Counted from the stretch's first letter, positions 1-6,857 are shown. The stretch: DNA of 7,076 nt from Planctomycetota bacterium (GCA_020425915.1 JAGQQZ010000600.1:1-7076); one strand, 5' to 3'. A program made the numbers and translations. The notes: a model not told the origin generated them from the sequence alone.

Positions 1-975
1 GATCCGGGGGTGTTCGCGTCGACCCAGACTTGGCGGTGGATCCCGAGCCAGGTCGACGATCGGGGCACGACGCGGCACGTCTCGGGGTTCTACGTTTGGC
101 AGCGCGTCTCGGCCGCGACGAGCGGTCCGTTCCCGGTCACGGGCTACATCCCGCAGTTCGTGCTCTACGGCGCGAGCCAACGTGCCGACGGTGGATACAT
201 GCCGGACACGAACGACATCCGTCACGTCGTGCCCTCGGTCTCGTTCCCGTTCGTGACGGCGGATGCCTATCGGGCGTGCTCGACGTTCTCGGCGGCGGTG
301 CCGCTCGATTCGGACGAGGTCTGCTTCGCGTTCACGTGGAACGGCGGCGAGCACCGCCTGCGCGACGGGGCGCAGGGATTCGTCGGCACGACCGACGAGG
401 TGCCGTGGGTCGTGCCGACCGGCGGGTACGTCGACTCGGGTGGTTCGGTCGTCGTCGTCGACACCGTCGCCCAGAACGGTGACTACACGACGTTGTGGGC
501 TTCGTACTTCTCGTCGGATCCGGTGATCAACGTCGGTTCCGACTTCGCGTTCGACCGCCGTTTTCCGCCGCCGGGTCCGTTGCCGTTCACGGGGCAGTGC
601 GACAGCGCGGGGCTCAACGACCTCGCCTCCTCGACCGTCGAGTTCTACTTCGAGATGGAGGGCGGTCCGAGTCTGGCCGGGCACACCGCCTATCTGCTCT
701 ACAACGTCGTGGCGGCGCGGCCGGCGCCGACGACGCTGTTCGGGTTGACGTTCGAACTCAGCCTGGCGAATCCGTTCCTGGGCACCATGTACGGGTTCGG
801 CATCGTCGAGACCCTCGATGCGCAGGGCCGTTCCTCGGTGTCGACGGTCAGCCTGAGCCCGGTCGGCCTCGGACTCCTCGACGTGTACCTAGGTGCGGAG
901 TATCTGATCGTCGATCCCGGTGGCACCCAGTTCGTCGCGACTACTCAGGCGCACTGGTCGAAGGTGGGCTCATGA
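1..975 (+). CDS. Probable exported hypothetical protein, 5' end outside window
   Basis: The reading frame is open from the first base, so the GTG at base 10 is probably internal and the true start lies upstream; 324 residues are visible. I do not recognise the family. The visible part is rich in Gly, Ser, Thr, Val and aromatic residues in alternating beta-strand style, with no transmembrane helix or catalytic motif that I can name. It has three cysteines (about residues 93, 108 and 200) and a short proline-rich stretch (about 187-196) that may separate two beta domains. The last 90 residues, ending in a Val-Asp-Pro-Gly-Gly turn and a final strand, resemble in style the C-termini of many planctomycete secreted hypotheticals; this is an impression, not an alignment. 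Secretion is inferred from composition and from the signal-peptide-like start of the next gene, because the N-terminus is missing. The stop TGA at 973-975 overlaps the start of the next gene. That the frame is coding is fairly certain; the function is unknown. Confidence 0.75.
   Translation, partial: DPGVFASTQTWRWIPSQVDDRGTTRHVSGFYVWQRVSAATSGPFPVTGYIPQFVLYGASQRADGGYMPDTNDIRHVVPSVSFPFVTADAYRACSTFSAAVPLDSDEVCFAFTWNGGEHRLRDGAQGFVGTTDEVPWVVPTGGYVDSGGSVVVVDTVAQNGDYTTLWASYFSSDPVINVGSDFAFDRRFPPPGPLPFTGQCDSAGLNDLASSTVEFYFEMEGGPSLAGHTAYLLYNVVAARPAPTTLFGLTFELSLANPFLGTMYGFGIVETLDAQGRSSVSTVSLSPVGLGLLDVYLGAEYLIVDPGGTQFVATTQAHWSKVGS
960..964 (+). promoter_or_regulatory. Ribosome binding site for the 972 gene
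   Basis: GAAGG lies seven bases before the ATG at 972, a good Shine-Dalgarno match at normal spacing. It sits inside the end of the preceding gene. It decides the start at 972, although the same frame is open as far back as 495. Confidence 0.6.
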
Positions 976-1499
976 CGCCGGTGGCGCAGTGGTTCGTCCT
1001 GCTCGCGGCGGCGGGCTTCGGAATCGTCTCCGTGTCTCACAGCGCCGACAATCGTGGTCCGATCGTTGGCGAGGAACGCGTCGAAGCGGTGGCCCGCAGC
1101 GAACGGATCGCGCCGCGAGTCGTGGGCGGTGAAGTTCGGACCGAGATCGCGGCTCGCGCAGAGGACCCGGCGTCACCAGGCTCGTTCGTCGCGATGCACG
1201 TCCCGCGTGCAACGGCGGGGATCGAGTGCCCGGACGGGACGTTCCTGCCGCCGCTCAACGGCGTGACGTGTGCGGATCCGATCCCACGCCTGCAGCGTGA
1301 CCCGGCGATGGCGCCGATCGGTGCGATCGTCGGCAGATTCACCGACGACACGGGTGTCGACTGGTGGGTGACCGAGGACGGCTCGGCCTTCACGACGCGC
1401 TGGTCGTGGATCGAATCGGCCGGGGGGGAGCGTCGACGCGTCGTGCGGCTCGATCAGGCGGACCGGCTGGGCAACGAGTTCGCCGTTCCTCGGCGCTGA
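972..1499 (+). CDS. Probable exported hypothetical protein, 175 aa
   Basis: The family is not recognised. The ATG at 972 was chosen because it forms an ATGA overlap with the previous stop, has a Shine-Dalgarno sequence seven bases upstream, and gives a hydrophobic N-terminus (residues 7-21, FVLLAAAGFGIVSVS) followed by SHSADN, consistent with a signal peptide cleaved near residue 25. The charge before the hydrophobic core is weak (no Lys or Arg in the first six residues), so this could instead be an N-terminal anchor. The middle (30-75) is charged and probably flexible. Two cysteines, Cys86 and Cys100, bracket a short Gly/Pro-rich loop and could form a disulphide. The C-terminal part (about 115-165) looks like a small beta domain with several tryptophans (WWVTEDG, RWSW). 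The overlap suggests coupled translation and a joint role with the upstream protein, perhaps outside the cytoplasm. No enzyme motif is visible. Confidence 0.75.
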   Translation: MTPVAQWFVLLAAAGFGIVSVSHSADNRGPIVGEERVEAVARSERIAPRVVGGEVRTEIAARAEDPASPGSFVAMHVPRATAGIECPDGTFLPPLNGVTCADPIPRLQRDPAMAPIGAIVGRFTDDTGVDWWVTEDGSAFTTRWSWIESAGGERRRVVRLDQADRLGNEFAVPRR

Positions 1500-1514
1500 G
1501 CCACAGAAGGAAGC

Positions 1515-1530
1515 GCAGGCGGGAACCTGC
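1515..1530 (+). terminator. Weak hairpin after the 972-1499 gene
   Basis: GCAGG (1515-1519) pairs with CCTGC (1526-1530) around the six-base loop CGGGAA, starting 16 bases after the stop codon. The stem is short and no T-tract follows, so it is at best a weak or factor-assisted terminator. Confidence 0.25.
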
Positions 1531-1538
1531 CTCAGTGG

Positions 1539-1550
1539 TACACCTGTGTA
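1539..1550. repeat. 12-bp interrupted palindrome TACAC-CT-GTGTA
   Basis: Five-base arms match perfectly around a two-base centre, in the gap between convergent genes. The shape is that of a dimeric regulator site, but it lies at the 3' ends of both flanking genes and no promoter is apparent, so a regulatory role is doubtful. It could also be a minor stem in either 3' UTR. Confidence 0.3.
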
Positions 1551-1594
1551 TCACACCCTCCGAGACGGAACCCACCTGCTTCCCGTATACCTCG

Positions 1595-1628
1595 GCACCG
1601 CAGCGGGAAAATCGACGGGCCGCGGTGC
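1595..1628 (-). terminator. Hairpin just after the TonB receptor gene
   Basis: Reading leftward, GCACCGC (1628-1622) and GCGGTGC (1601-1595) form a perfect 7-bp stem around a 20-base loop that includes TTTT. It begins seven bases after the receptor stop codon. It has the right position for a transcription-end or mRNA 3'-end structure, but the loop is long and there is no U-run after it. Confidence 0.35.
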
Positions 1629-1635
1629 GTCCCTG

Positions 1636-3813
1636 TCACCTCGCCAGCTTGCCGCCGATGATCGCGTTGATACCGGGCTCGTTGACGCCCGACCCGTGGA
1701 CCCGGTAGTCGATGTCGGTCACGTTGTCGACCGTCAGGAAGCACTCGAAGTGCTCGTTGACCTCGTACCCACCGTTCACCATGACGGCGAGATAGCCCGG
1801 TGTGCCGTCCGGCGGGATGCGCGACGTGTCGCCGCGGTCGCCGGAATTGAGTCGACCGGCGTGCCCGGCCGCGATGAGTCGGCCACCCAACCAGTACGGT
1901 CGATCGGTCGGTTGCCAGCGCAGACCGACGGTGCCCGTCAGCGGCATGAGTCGCGAGACCGGCTCTTGGACCGGCGTGAGCGAGTTGGTCGGGAACGTGT
2001 CGGCTTCGCCGTCGACCCAGGCGAGCGTCCCTGTCGCCGTGAGTTCCTCGGTCATCCGCCACGAGGCTTCGGTCTCGAACCCGAACAGCCATCCGTCGGA
2101 GCCGTTCGTCGAGGCGGTGATGATCTCGCCCGTACCGGGCACCGTGCCGATCGGGCGCGACGTGATCGAGTCCGAGACATCGGTGTAGAACACCGCGGCG
2201 CCGAAACCGACCTCGGGACCGGCGAACCGAGTGCCGAGTTCGTAGGTGATGTAGTTCTCCGGACTCACCGTCAGGCTGCCGGTCGAGATCTGATCGGTGC
2301 GCGACGACTTCAGCGAACTCAGGTCGTTGAGGTTCGGCGCGCGGAACGCCTGCGAGGCGCCGCCGTAGACACTCAGCTCCTCGGTCACGCGGTAGTTCGC
2401 GCGCACGTTGAACGTCCCCTTGTCCCAGTGCCGTTCGGCGGAGATCGGGTTGCCTGCGCCGTCGTCCAGCGTGTCGATGTCGGCTTCGGCGTAGGTGTAC
2501 CGGCCGCCGACGGTCACTTCGACGGAGTCCGAGACCGGCATCCGGTACTGCGCGTACGCACCGAACAGATCGTAGCGCGCGTTATCGCCGACCGGGCCCT
2601 GCGCGTCCATCGTGTTGCTGACGATCGTGCCGTTCGGGTCGATGCGGATGTCGCGACCGACCGAGTCGACGAAGTCGACGTAGTAGTCGACACCGTAGAC
2701 GAGCGTGCCCGCTCCGAGTTCGCTCTCCATCGAGAGCACGAAGCCGAGGGTGTCGACCTCGGTCCGGTCGACTTCGTCGCGGATGTTCGCGCCCGCGGTG
2801 CGCTTGCGGACGAAGTCCTCGTCTGCTTCCTGGAACGACAGGGTCGCGGAGTAGCTCTCGATCACGCCGCCCAGGTCTTCGCCGCGGACGCGTGCATAGG
2901 TGAGCATGCGATCCTGGTCGTAGGTTCGCGCGAGGTCGGGGCTTCCGAGCGATGTGCCGTGCCACGGTTCGAAGTAGATCGTGCGGTGCGAGCGCCAGAT
3001 GTCGTCCTGCCGGACGCGCTGGTGCGCGAACGTGAACGTCGTCGATTCGCTCAGCGCCGAGTCGAACCGCAGGTCGTAGTCGAACTCGTCGTAGCCGGTC
3101 TTCGGCATCCGGCCGACCTCCGAATCGCGGATGTCGCCGAAGTCGCGGTACGTCAGTCCGACGCGGAGACCCCAGGATCCGCCGCGGCCGACCGATGCTT
3201 CGACGTTCCCCGTGTGCGAGATGCTGTTGGTGTCGAGCCGGTAGAATGCGCTGCCGTGATGGAAGATCTCACCGGATTCCTGGCCGGCGAAGTCCGACGA
3301 GCGCGTCATCACGTTGACCGTGCCACCGATCGCGTCCGAGCCGTACAGCACCGAACCCTGGCTCTTGATGATCTCGATCCGATCGATCGAGAACGCGTCG
3401 ATCGTGTTCCAGTACTGGACCGGTCCGCCGCGGAACGTCGAGTTGTTGAGCCGGATGCCGTCGATCAGCAGCAGGTTCTGTCGGCCGGTGAATCCGCGGA
3501 TGTACGGTGAGCCGTGACCGTGTGCGGTCTTCTGGATCATGACCCCCGGCGTGTAGCGCAGCGCTTCGGGTAGCGTCCGCGAACCGCGCTCGAGCATCGT
3601 CGTCTGGTCGAGAGTCTGGAACGTGTAGGGCGTGTGAAGGGCCTGTTCGCGGAACCCCGACGCGGTGACGACGATGCGGTCCTGGCCGTCGTCGGTGTCC
3701 GCGACGTCCTGGCCGCGGGTCGGCTCGGGATCCTGAGGAGTCGGTGCTTGCGCGAGGATCCCGGACGAAGCGCAGAGCGCGAGGAACGACGCGGGTAGCG
3801 TGGGTGTGTGCAC
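1636..3813 (-). CDS. TonB-dependent outer-membrane receptor
   Basis: This is an outer-membrane beta-barrel with an N-terminal plug that imports a scarce ligand using TonB-ExbBD energy. The start is set at GTG 3813 (725 aa): AAGGA lies nine bases upstream and the protein then begins directly with a signal peptide (core about 5-19, ending ILAQA). The longer TTG start at 3879 would add 22 Arg-rich residues before it. A TonB-box-like segment, DRIVVTA, is at 45-51. The plug covers about 55-172 and includes PEALRYTPGV, the SPYIRGF strand, LLLIDGIRLNN and the hallmark GSVLYGSDAIGGTVNV near 154-168. The rest is barrel, with many alternating aromatic strands. FRAP (490-493), seen in haem/haemoglobin receptors, is present and is followed by NLNDL, but the NPNL partner motif is not evident, so haem, siderophore or another ligand all remain possible. 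The protein ends GGKLAR, without the usual terminal aromatic residue. It lies 184 bp downstream of pnp and is probably transcribed separately. The family assignment is sure; the substrate is not. Confidence 0.95.
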   Translation of the reverse strand: MHTPTLPASFLALCASSGILAQAPTPQDPEPTRGQDVADTDDGQDRIVVTASGFREQALHTPYTFQTLDQTTMLERGSRTLPEALRYTPGVMIQKTAHGHGSPYIRGFTGRQNLLLIDGIRLNNSTFRGGPVQYWNTIDAFSIDRIEIIKSQGSVLYGSDAIGGTVNVMTRSSDFAGQESGEIFHHGSAFYRLDTNSISHTGNVEASVGRGGSWGLRVGLTYRDFGDIRDSEVGRMPKTGYDEFDYDLRFDSALSESTTFTFAHQRVRQDDIWRSHRTIYFEPWHGTSLGSPDLARTYDQDRMLTYARVRGEDLGGVIESYSATLSFQEADEDFVRKRTAGANIRDEVDRTEVDTLGFVLSMESELGAGTLVYGVDYYVDFVDSVGRDIRIDPNGTIVSNTMDAQGPVGDNARYDLFGAYAQYRMPVSDSVEVTVGGRYTYAEADIDTLDDGAGNPISAERHWDKGTFNVRANYRVTEELSVYGGASQAFRAPNLNDLSSLKSSRTDQISTGSLTVSPENYITYELGTRFAGPEVGFGAAVFYTDVSDSITSRPIGTVPGTGEIITASTNGSDGWLFGFETEASWRMTEELTATGTLAWVDGEADTFPTNSLTPVQEPVSRLMPLTGTVGLRWQPTDRPYWLGGRLIAAGHAGRLNSGDRGDTSRIPPDGTPGYLAVMVNGGYEVNEHFECFLTVDNVTDIDYRVHGSGVNEPGINAIIGGKLAR

Positions 3814-3997
3814 GGGTCTGATTCCTTGGGGGGACGGCGCGCGGCGAGCGCGGCCGAGGGCGGCGAGTTGCGCACTCAACGGCCCTTGCCGAGGGTGGTT
3901 CAGGGACTCGCGGTTTTTCTTCGCGGCGCGCCATTCGCCGACCCGAGGCGTCGATTCGCAGGGCCAGCGATCCTCCGACGCGCGTCGATGGGCTCGC
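3814..3997 (-). other. Gap between pnp and the receptor gene
   Basis: These 184 bases contain the receptor's ribosome binding site and presumably its promoter. I cannot identify convincing -35/-10 elements, a Fur-type box or a riboswitch. The only A/T-rich patch is near 3910-3920 (AAGAAAAA on the minus strand), flanked by two direct copies of CCGCG. No clear terminator for pnp is visible. Confidence 0.4.
3823..3827 (-). promoter_or_regulatory. Ribosome binding site deciding the receptor start
   Basis: On the minus strand AAGGA lies nine bases before the GTG at 3813-3811. This supports the shorter 725-residue receptor over the TTG start at 3879. Confidence 0.65.
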
Positions 3998-6085
3998 TCA
4001 GAACTCGACCTGCGCCTCGTCGACGCCGATCGCGGCGCGCACGGACAAACGCAGCCTACCGCGGTCGTCGGCGCCGATCACGCGGACGATGACCTCTTGG
4101 TCCTGTTCGAACTCCTCGCGCGATGCCTTCCCACCCCGCTGGTTCTCGCGCAGCTCCTCGTTCGGCACGAGTCCCTCGGTGACGTCGTTGATCCGGACGA
4201 ACACGCCGAACTCCTTCACCCCCGTGACGCGGCCCGAGTAGTACTTGCCGCGTTCGACGATGCCGACGGACTTGCCGACGAGGCGCTGAGCCTTCTGCGC
4301 AGTCGCCTGGTCGGCGGCGTAGATGTGGACGATGCCGTCGTCCCCGACCGTGACGCGGGCGCCGGTGTCGGACTGGATGCCGCGGATGTTCGTGCCGCGC
4401 GGACCGACGAGGGTCGCGATCGAATCGGGCATGATCGCGGAGCGGAGAACCCGCGGCGCGTACTTCGGCGCTTCGGCGGACGGCGCGTCGATCGTCTTGG
4501 CCATCTCGCCGAGGATGTGTTCGATCCCGGCGACCGCCTGGTCGAGCGCGCGGCTCAGGACGTCGAAGTCGAGTCCGCCGATCTTGTTGTCGAGCTGCAG
4601 CGCCGTGATGCCCTCGCGCGTGCCGACGACCTTGAAGTCCATGTCGCCGAGATGGTCTTCGTCGCCGAGGATGTCGGAGAGGATCGCGACCCGTTCCGCG
4701 TCGGCGACGAGTCCCATCGCGATGCCCGCGACCGGGCGCGTGAGCGGCACGCCGGCGTGGAGCATGGCGAGACAGCCGCCGCACACCGTTGCCATCGATG
4801 ACGAGCCGTTGCTCTCCGAGATTTCGGACTCGATCCGGAGCGTGTAGGGATAGTCGGCGAAGTCCGGGACGACTGCCGCGAGGCCGCGGCGCGCGAGGTT
4901 GCCGTGGCCGATTTCGCGGCGTCCGGGGCCGCGCAGCGGGCGACACTCGCCGACGCTGTACGGCGGGAAGTTGTAGTGCAGCATGAAGTGCTCACGCCGT
5001 TCGCCCCCGAGCTCGAACACGCGCAGCCCGTCGTCGTCGGTGCCGAGCGTGCAGGTCACGAGTGCCTGCGTCTCGCCCCGCGTGAAGATCGCCGAGCCGT
5101 GCGCGCGCGGCAGCCAGCCGATCTCGCTCCAGATCGGGCGGATGTCGGTCGGCCCGCGGCCGTCGATCCGCGCACCCTCGGCGAGGATGCGTTCGCGTAC
5201 GAGCTTGCTGTGGTGCTTGCCGAACGCTTCTCGGAAGTCGTCGCGCATTCCCTCGTCCTCGATCGACGCGATCAGCGTCTGCCGGGCTTGGTCGAGCGCC
5301 TGATGGCGTTCGGCCTTGCCGGCGATCGTGACCGCTTGCTCGATCGCGCGGATCACTTCGGCGGGGAGTTCGGGGAGCGTCGGCGCGGCTTCGACCGAGA
5401 CCTTGGGCTTGCCGGCAACCTCGCGCAACTTGTCGGCAGTTCGCTTGACCTTGTCGAGCCAGACGAGTGCCTGCTCGAGTGCCTCGCGGCACCGCGTCGG
5501 TGGTGCCTCCTTGGCTTCGCCCTCGACCATGACGAGACCGTCGGGGCCTGCGCTGACGACGAATTCGAGTTCGGCGCGCGCGCGCGCGAGTTGGGTCGGG
5601 AACGGCGTCCACCGGCCGTTCTCGCGGACGATCCGCAATCCGGCGACGGGGCCGGCCGCCGGCGCCTCGCTGATGTGGAGCGCCATGCACGCGCCGAGCA
5701 GGGCGAGTGACGTGAGGTCGGCTGCCGGGTCGGCCGACATCACCTGCACCTGGACCTGGACTTCGCGGGTGTATTCCTTCGGGAACAGCGAGCGGATCGT
5801 CCGGTCGATGAGTCGGCAGATCAGCACCTCCTGGTCGGTGATCCGGCCCTCGCGGCGCATGACGTTGCCCGGGATCATCCCGGCCGCGGCGAACTTCTCG
5901 CGGTATTCCACCGTCAGCGGGAAGAAGTCGAGTCCGCGGTCGGCCGAGCTCGCGACGACGGTCGCCAGGATGACGTTGTCACCCGAGCGGACGACGACGG
6001 CGCCCGAGGCCTGGCGCGCGATTCGACCGGTCTCGAAGGTGACCTTGGATCCCGCGAGTTCGAGGGTTTCGATCGTCGGCTGCAT
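3998..6085 (-). CDS. pnp: Polynucleotide phosphorylase (PNPase)
   Basis: This is a 3'-to-5' exoribonuclease that phosphorolytically degrades RNA to nucleoside diphosphates, and can also add tails. It acts in the cytoplasm as a ring trimer, often with an endonuclease or helicase. At 695 aa it is close to the usual ~700. The order is canonical: first RNase PH core (about 12-142, with RREGR at 77-81), a helical linker (about 240-305), a catalytic second RNase PH core (about 308-510), a KH domain (about 545-605) and an S1 domain (about 613-682). The second core keeps GRREIGHG (388-395), the phosphate-binding SNGSSSM (425-431) and GDEDHLGDMDFK (474-485); Asp477, Asp483 and Lys485 match E. coli Asp486, Asp492 and Lys494, so it should be active. 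The KH loop reads GPRG rather than GKGG, keeping the GxxG frame. The ATG at 6085 gives a normal N-terminus but has no clear Shine-Dalgarno sequence. The sigma gene ends 48 bp upstream and may be cotranscribed. Confidence 0.98.
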   Translation of the reverse strand: MQPTIETLELAGSKVTFETGRIARQASGAVVVRSGDNVILATVVASSADRGLDFFPLTVEYREKFAAAGMIPGNVMRREGRITDQEVLICRLIDRTIRSLFPKEYTREVQVQVQVMSADPAADLTSLALLGACMALHISEAPAAGPVAGLRIVRENGRWTPFPTQLARARAELEFVVSAGPDGLVMVEGEAKEAPPTRCREALEQALVWLDKVKRTADKLREVAGKPKVSVEAAPTLPELPAEVIRAIEQAVTIAGKAERHQALDQARQTLIASIEDEGMRDDFREAFGKHHSKLVRERILAEGARIDGRGPTDIRPIWSEIGWLPRAHGSAIFTRGETQALVTCTLGTDDDGLRVFELGGERREHFMLHYNFPPYSVGECRPLRGPGRREIGHGNLARRGLAAVVPDFADYPYTLRIESEISESNGSSSMATVCGGCLAMLHAGVPLTRPVAGIAMGLVADAERVAILSDILGDEDHLGDMDFKVVGTREGITALQLDNKIGGLDFDVLSRALDQAVAGIEHILGEMAKTIDAPSAEAPKYAPRVLRSAIMPDSIATLVGPRGTNIRGIQSDTGARVTVGDDGIVHIYAADQATAQKAQRLVGKSVGIVERGKYYSGRVTGVKEFGVFVRINDVTEGLVPNEELRENQRGGKASREEFEQDQEVIVRVIGADDRGRLRLSVRAAIGVDEAQVEF
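5574..5588. repeat. Alternating GC dinucleotide tract inside pnp
   Basis: Fifteen bases of strictly alternating G and C lie within pnp, coding for the Leu-Ala-Arg-Ala-Arg-Ala stretch at residues 166-171. Such tracts can adopt Z-form DNA or slip, but high-GC coding for Ala and Arg explains it without special function. Confidence 0.5.
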
Positions 6086-6097
6086 GCAGCCAAGCTA

Positions 6098-6118
6098 CTC
6101 GGGCACGGGCGCCCGGAG
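6098..6118 (-). other. Possible hairpin between sigma gene and pnp
   Basis: CTCGGGC (6098-6104) can pair with GCCCGGAG (6111-6118) with one bulged G, around a six-base loop. It fills much of the 48-bp spacer upstream of the pnp start. It could be an attenuating or processing stem in a sigma-pnp transcript, or chance in GC-rich DNA. No T-tract follows on the minus strand. Confidence 0.25.
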
Positions 6119-6133
6119 CAACGAACGCGTCCG

Positions 6134-6757
6134 CTACTGGAAGCAGGCCGGCGGTCGGCGAAGCCGGTCGAGGTGCCGCGACAGCTGCTGGAACAGCCGC
6201 TTGCGGCTGCGCATGATCCGGATCGCGACCGTTCCGGTCGGGATGCCGAGGGTCTTCGCCGCGAAGTCGTAGGGGTGACCCTGACGGACGCAGAGGTCGA
6301 ACACGGCGCGGTAGTTCTCGGGCAGCTCGTCGACCGCGGTGGCGAACGCTTCCATGAACTCCTGTTCCTCGAGGTCGCGGTTCTGGTGCGGCTCCGCGAC
6401 CGACTCGAGGATGTCCCCTTCGGATTCGTGCACCGCGAGGCTGCTGACGGCGCGCGGGCTGCGGCGCCGGGTCCGCAGCATCGACAGCGCCTGGTTGCGG
6501 GCGATCTCGAACAGCCACGCCCGGAAGTTGGTGCCCGGGGCGTAGAGGTGGCTCTTCAAGAACACCTTCGCGAACACCTCTTGCGTGGTGTCTTGCGCGA
6601 GGTGCTCGTCGCGCAGGAGACCGCGGACGAAGTTGTGGATCCGCTTGCCGTAGCGGCGTTGGAGCTCCCCGAGGCCGGCCTGTGCTTCGCCGCCCTCGAC
6701 GAGCGCCATCGCCTCGTCGTCGGTCAGGAGCGTCAGGTCTTGTTCGGTGGGGTGCAT
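6134..6757 (-). CDS. ECF-type sigma-70 family RNA polymerase sigma factor
   Basis: This is a 207-residue alternative sigma factor that would direct core RNA polymerase to a specific promoter set. Region 2 spans about 27-95: QRRYGKRIHNFVRGLL, then the region 2.2 segment DTTQEVFAKVFLK (56-68) that contacts core polymerase, then NFRAWLFEIARNQALSML (77-94), the -10 recognition area. A charged linker follows (about 96-140). Region 4 spans about 143-195: ELPENYRAVFDLCVRQG, then a helix-turn-helix built on FAAKTLGIPTGTVAIRIMRSRKRL (165-188) for -35 recognition. There is no extra C-terminal domain, only a short basic tail ending PPACFQ. No anti-sigma gene lies downstream, where pnp is found instead; one could lie elsewhere. 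The ATG at 6757 has no Shine-Dalgarno sequence, but no earlier start fits better and region 2 begins at the expected distance. The family is certain; the ECF subgroup and the signal are unknown. Confidence 0.95.
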   Translation of the reverse strand: MHPTEQDLTLLTDDEAMALVEGGEAQAGLGELQRRYGKRIHNFVRGLLRDEHLAQDTTQEVFAKVFLKSHLYAPGTNFRAWLFEIARNQALSMLRTRRRSPRAVSSLAVHESEGDILESVAEPHQNRDLEEQEFMEAFATAVDELPENYRAVFDLCVRQGHPYDFAAKTLGIPTGTVAIRIMRSRKRLFQQLSRHLDRLRRPPACFQ

Positions 6758-6820
6758 GGTGGCGGCGGGGATGCAACTGGTGTGCCGGTGCGGGTCGGAA
6801 ACGTTAGCGTGTCGGAAGGC

Positions 6821-6857
6821 GTGTGTGTGGGTGGGTTTGAGGTGGTGGGGTGAGTGG
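6821..6857 (+). other. C-free G/T-rich tract
   Basis: Thirty-seven consecutive bases contain no C and only two A; the rest is G and T in short runs such as GTGTGTGT and GGTGGTGGGG. On the minus strand this would be a C/A-rich leader 64-100 bases before the sigma start codon. Confidence 0.6.

Noticed and set aside
495..971. Upstream extension of the 972 gene frame back to 495
   Set aside because: It overlaps the first gene in another frame, its translation is Arg-rich shadow, and a Shine-Dalgarno sequence plus a signal-like N-terminus mark 972 as the start.
1500..1605. Cobalamin-riboswitch-like pieces on the minus strand (GGTGCC, GGGAA, GGTG, CCACTG in order)
   Set aside because: The bases after GGGAA do not form the conserved short stem, the CCCGC-ACTGT block is missing, and the element would lie after the receptor gene with no minus-strand gene downstream of it.
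1546..3510. 654-codon open frame on the plus strand opposite the TonB receptor
   Set aside because: It is antisense to a clear receptor gene. Its translation is an Arg/Asp/Val-rich shadow with no domain, typical of long antisense frames in GC-rich DNA.
3269..3934. 221-codon minus-strand frame overlapping the receptor N-terminus
   Set aside because: It lies in a different frame within the receptor gene; it is Arg/Pro-rich shadow sequence without motifs.
3800..4801. Plus-strand open frames opposite pnp and the receptor start, and similar ones at 4904-5710 and 5316-6272
   Set aside because: All lie antisense to well-conserved PNPase sequence and show only shadow composition.
6755..6766. GCCGCCACCATG at the sigma-gene start resembles a eukaryotic Kozak consensus
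   Set aside because: The surrounding genes are plainly bacterial. The match is chance in C/G-rich leader sequence and has no meaning for bacterial initiation.
6173..6853. 226-codon plus-strand open frame opposite the sigma factor
   Set aside because: It is antisense to a sigma factor with intact regions 2 and 4; no independent start signal or domain is seen.
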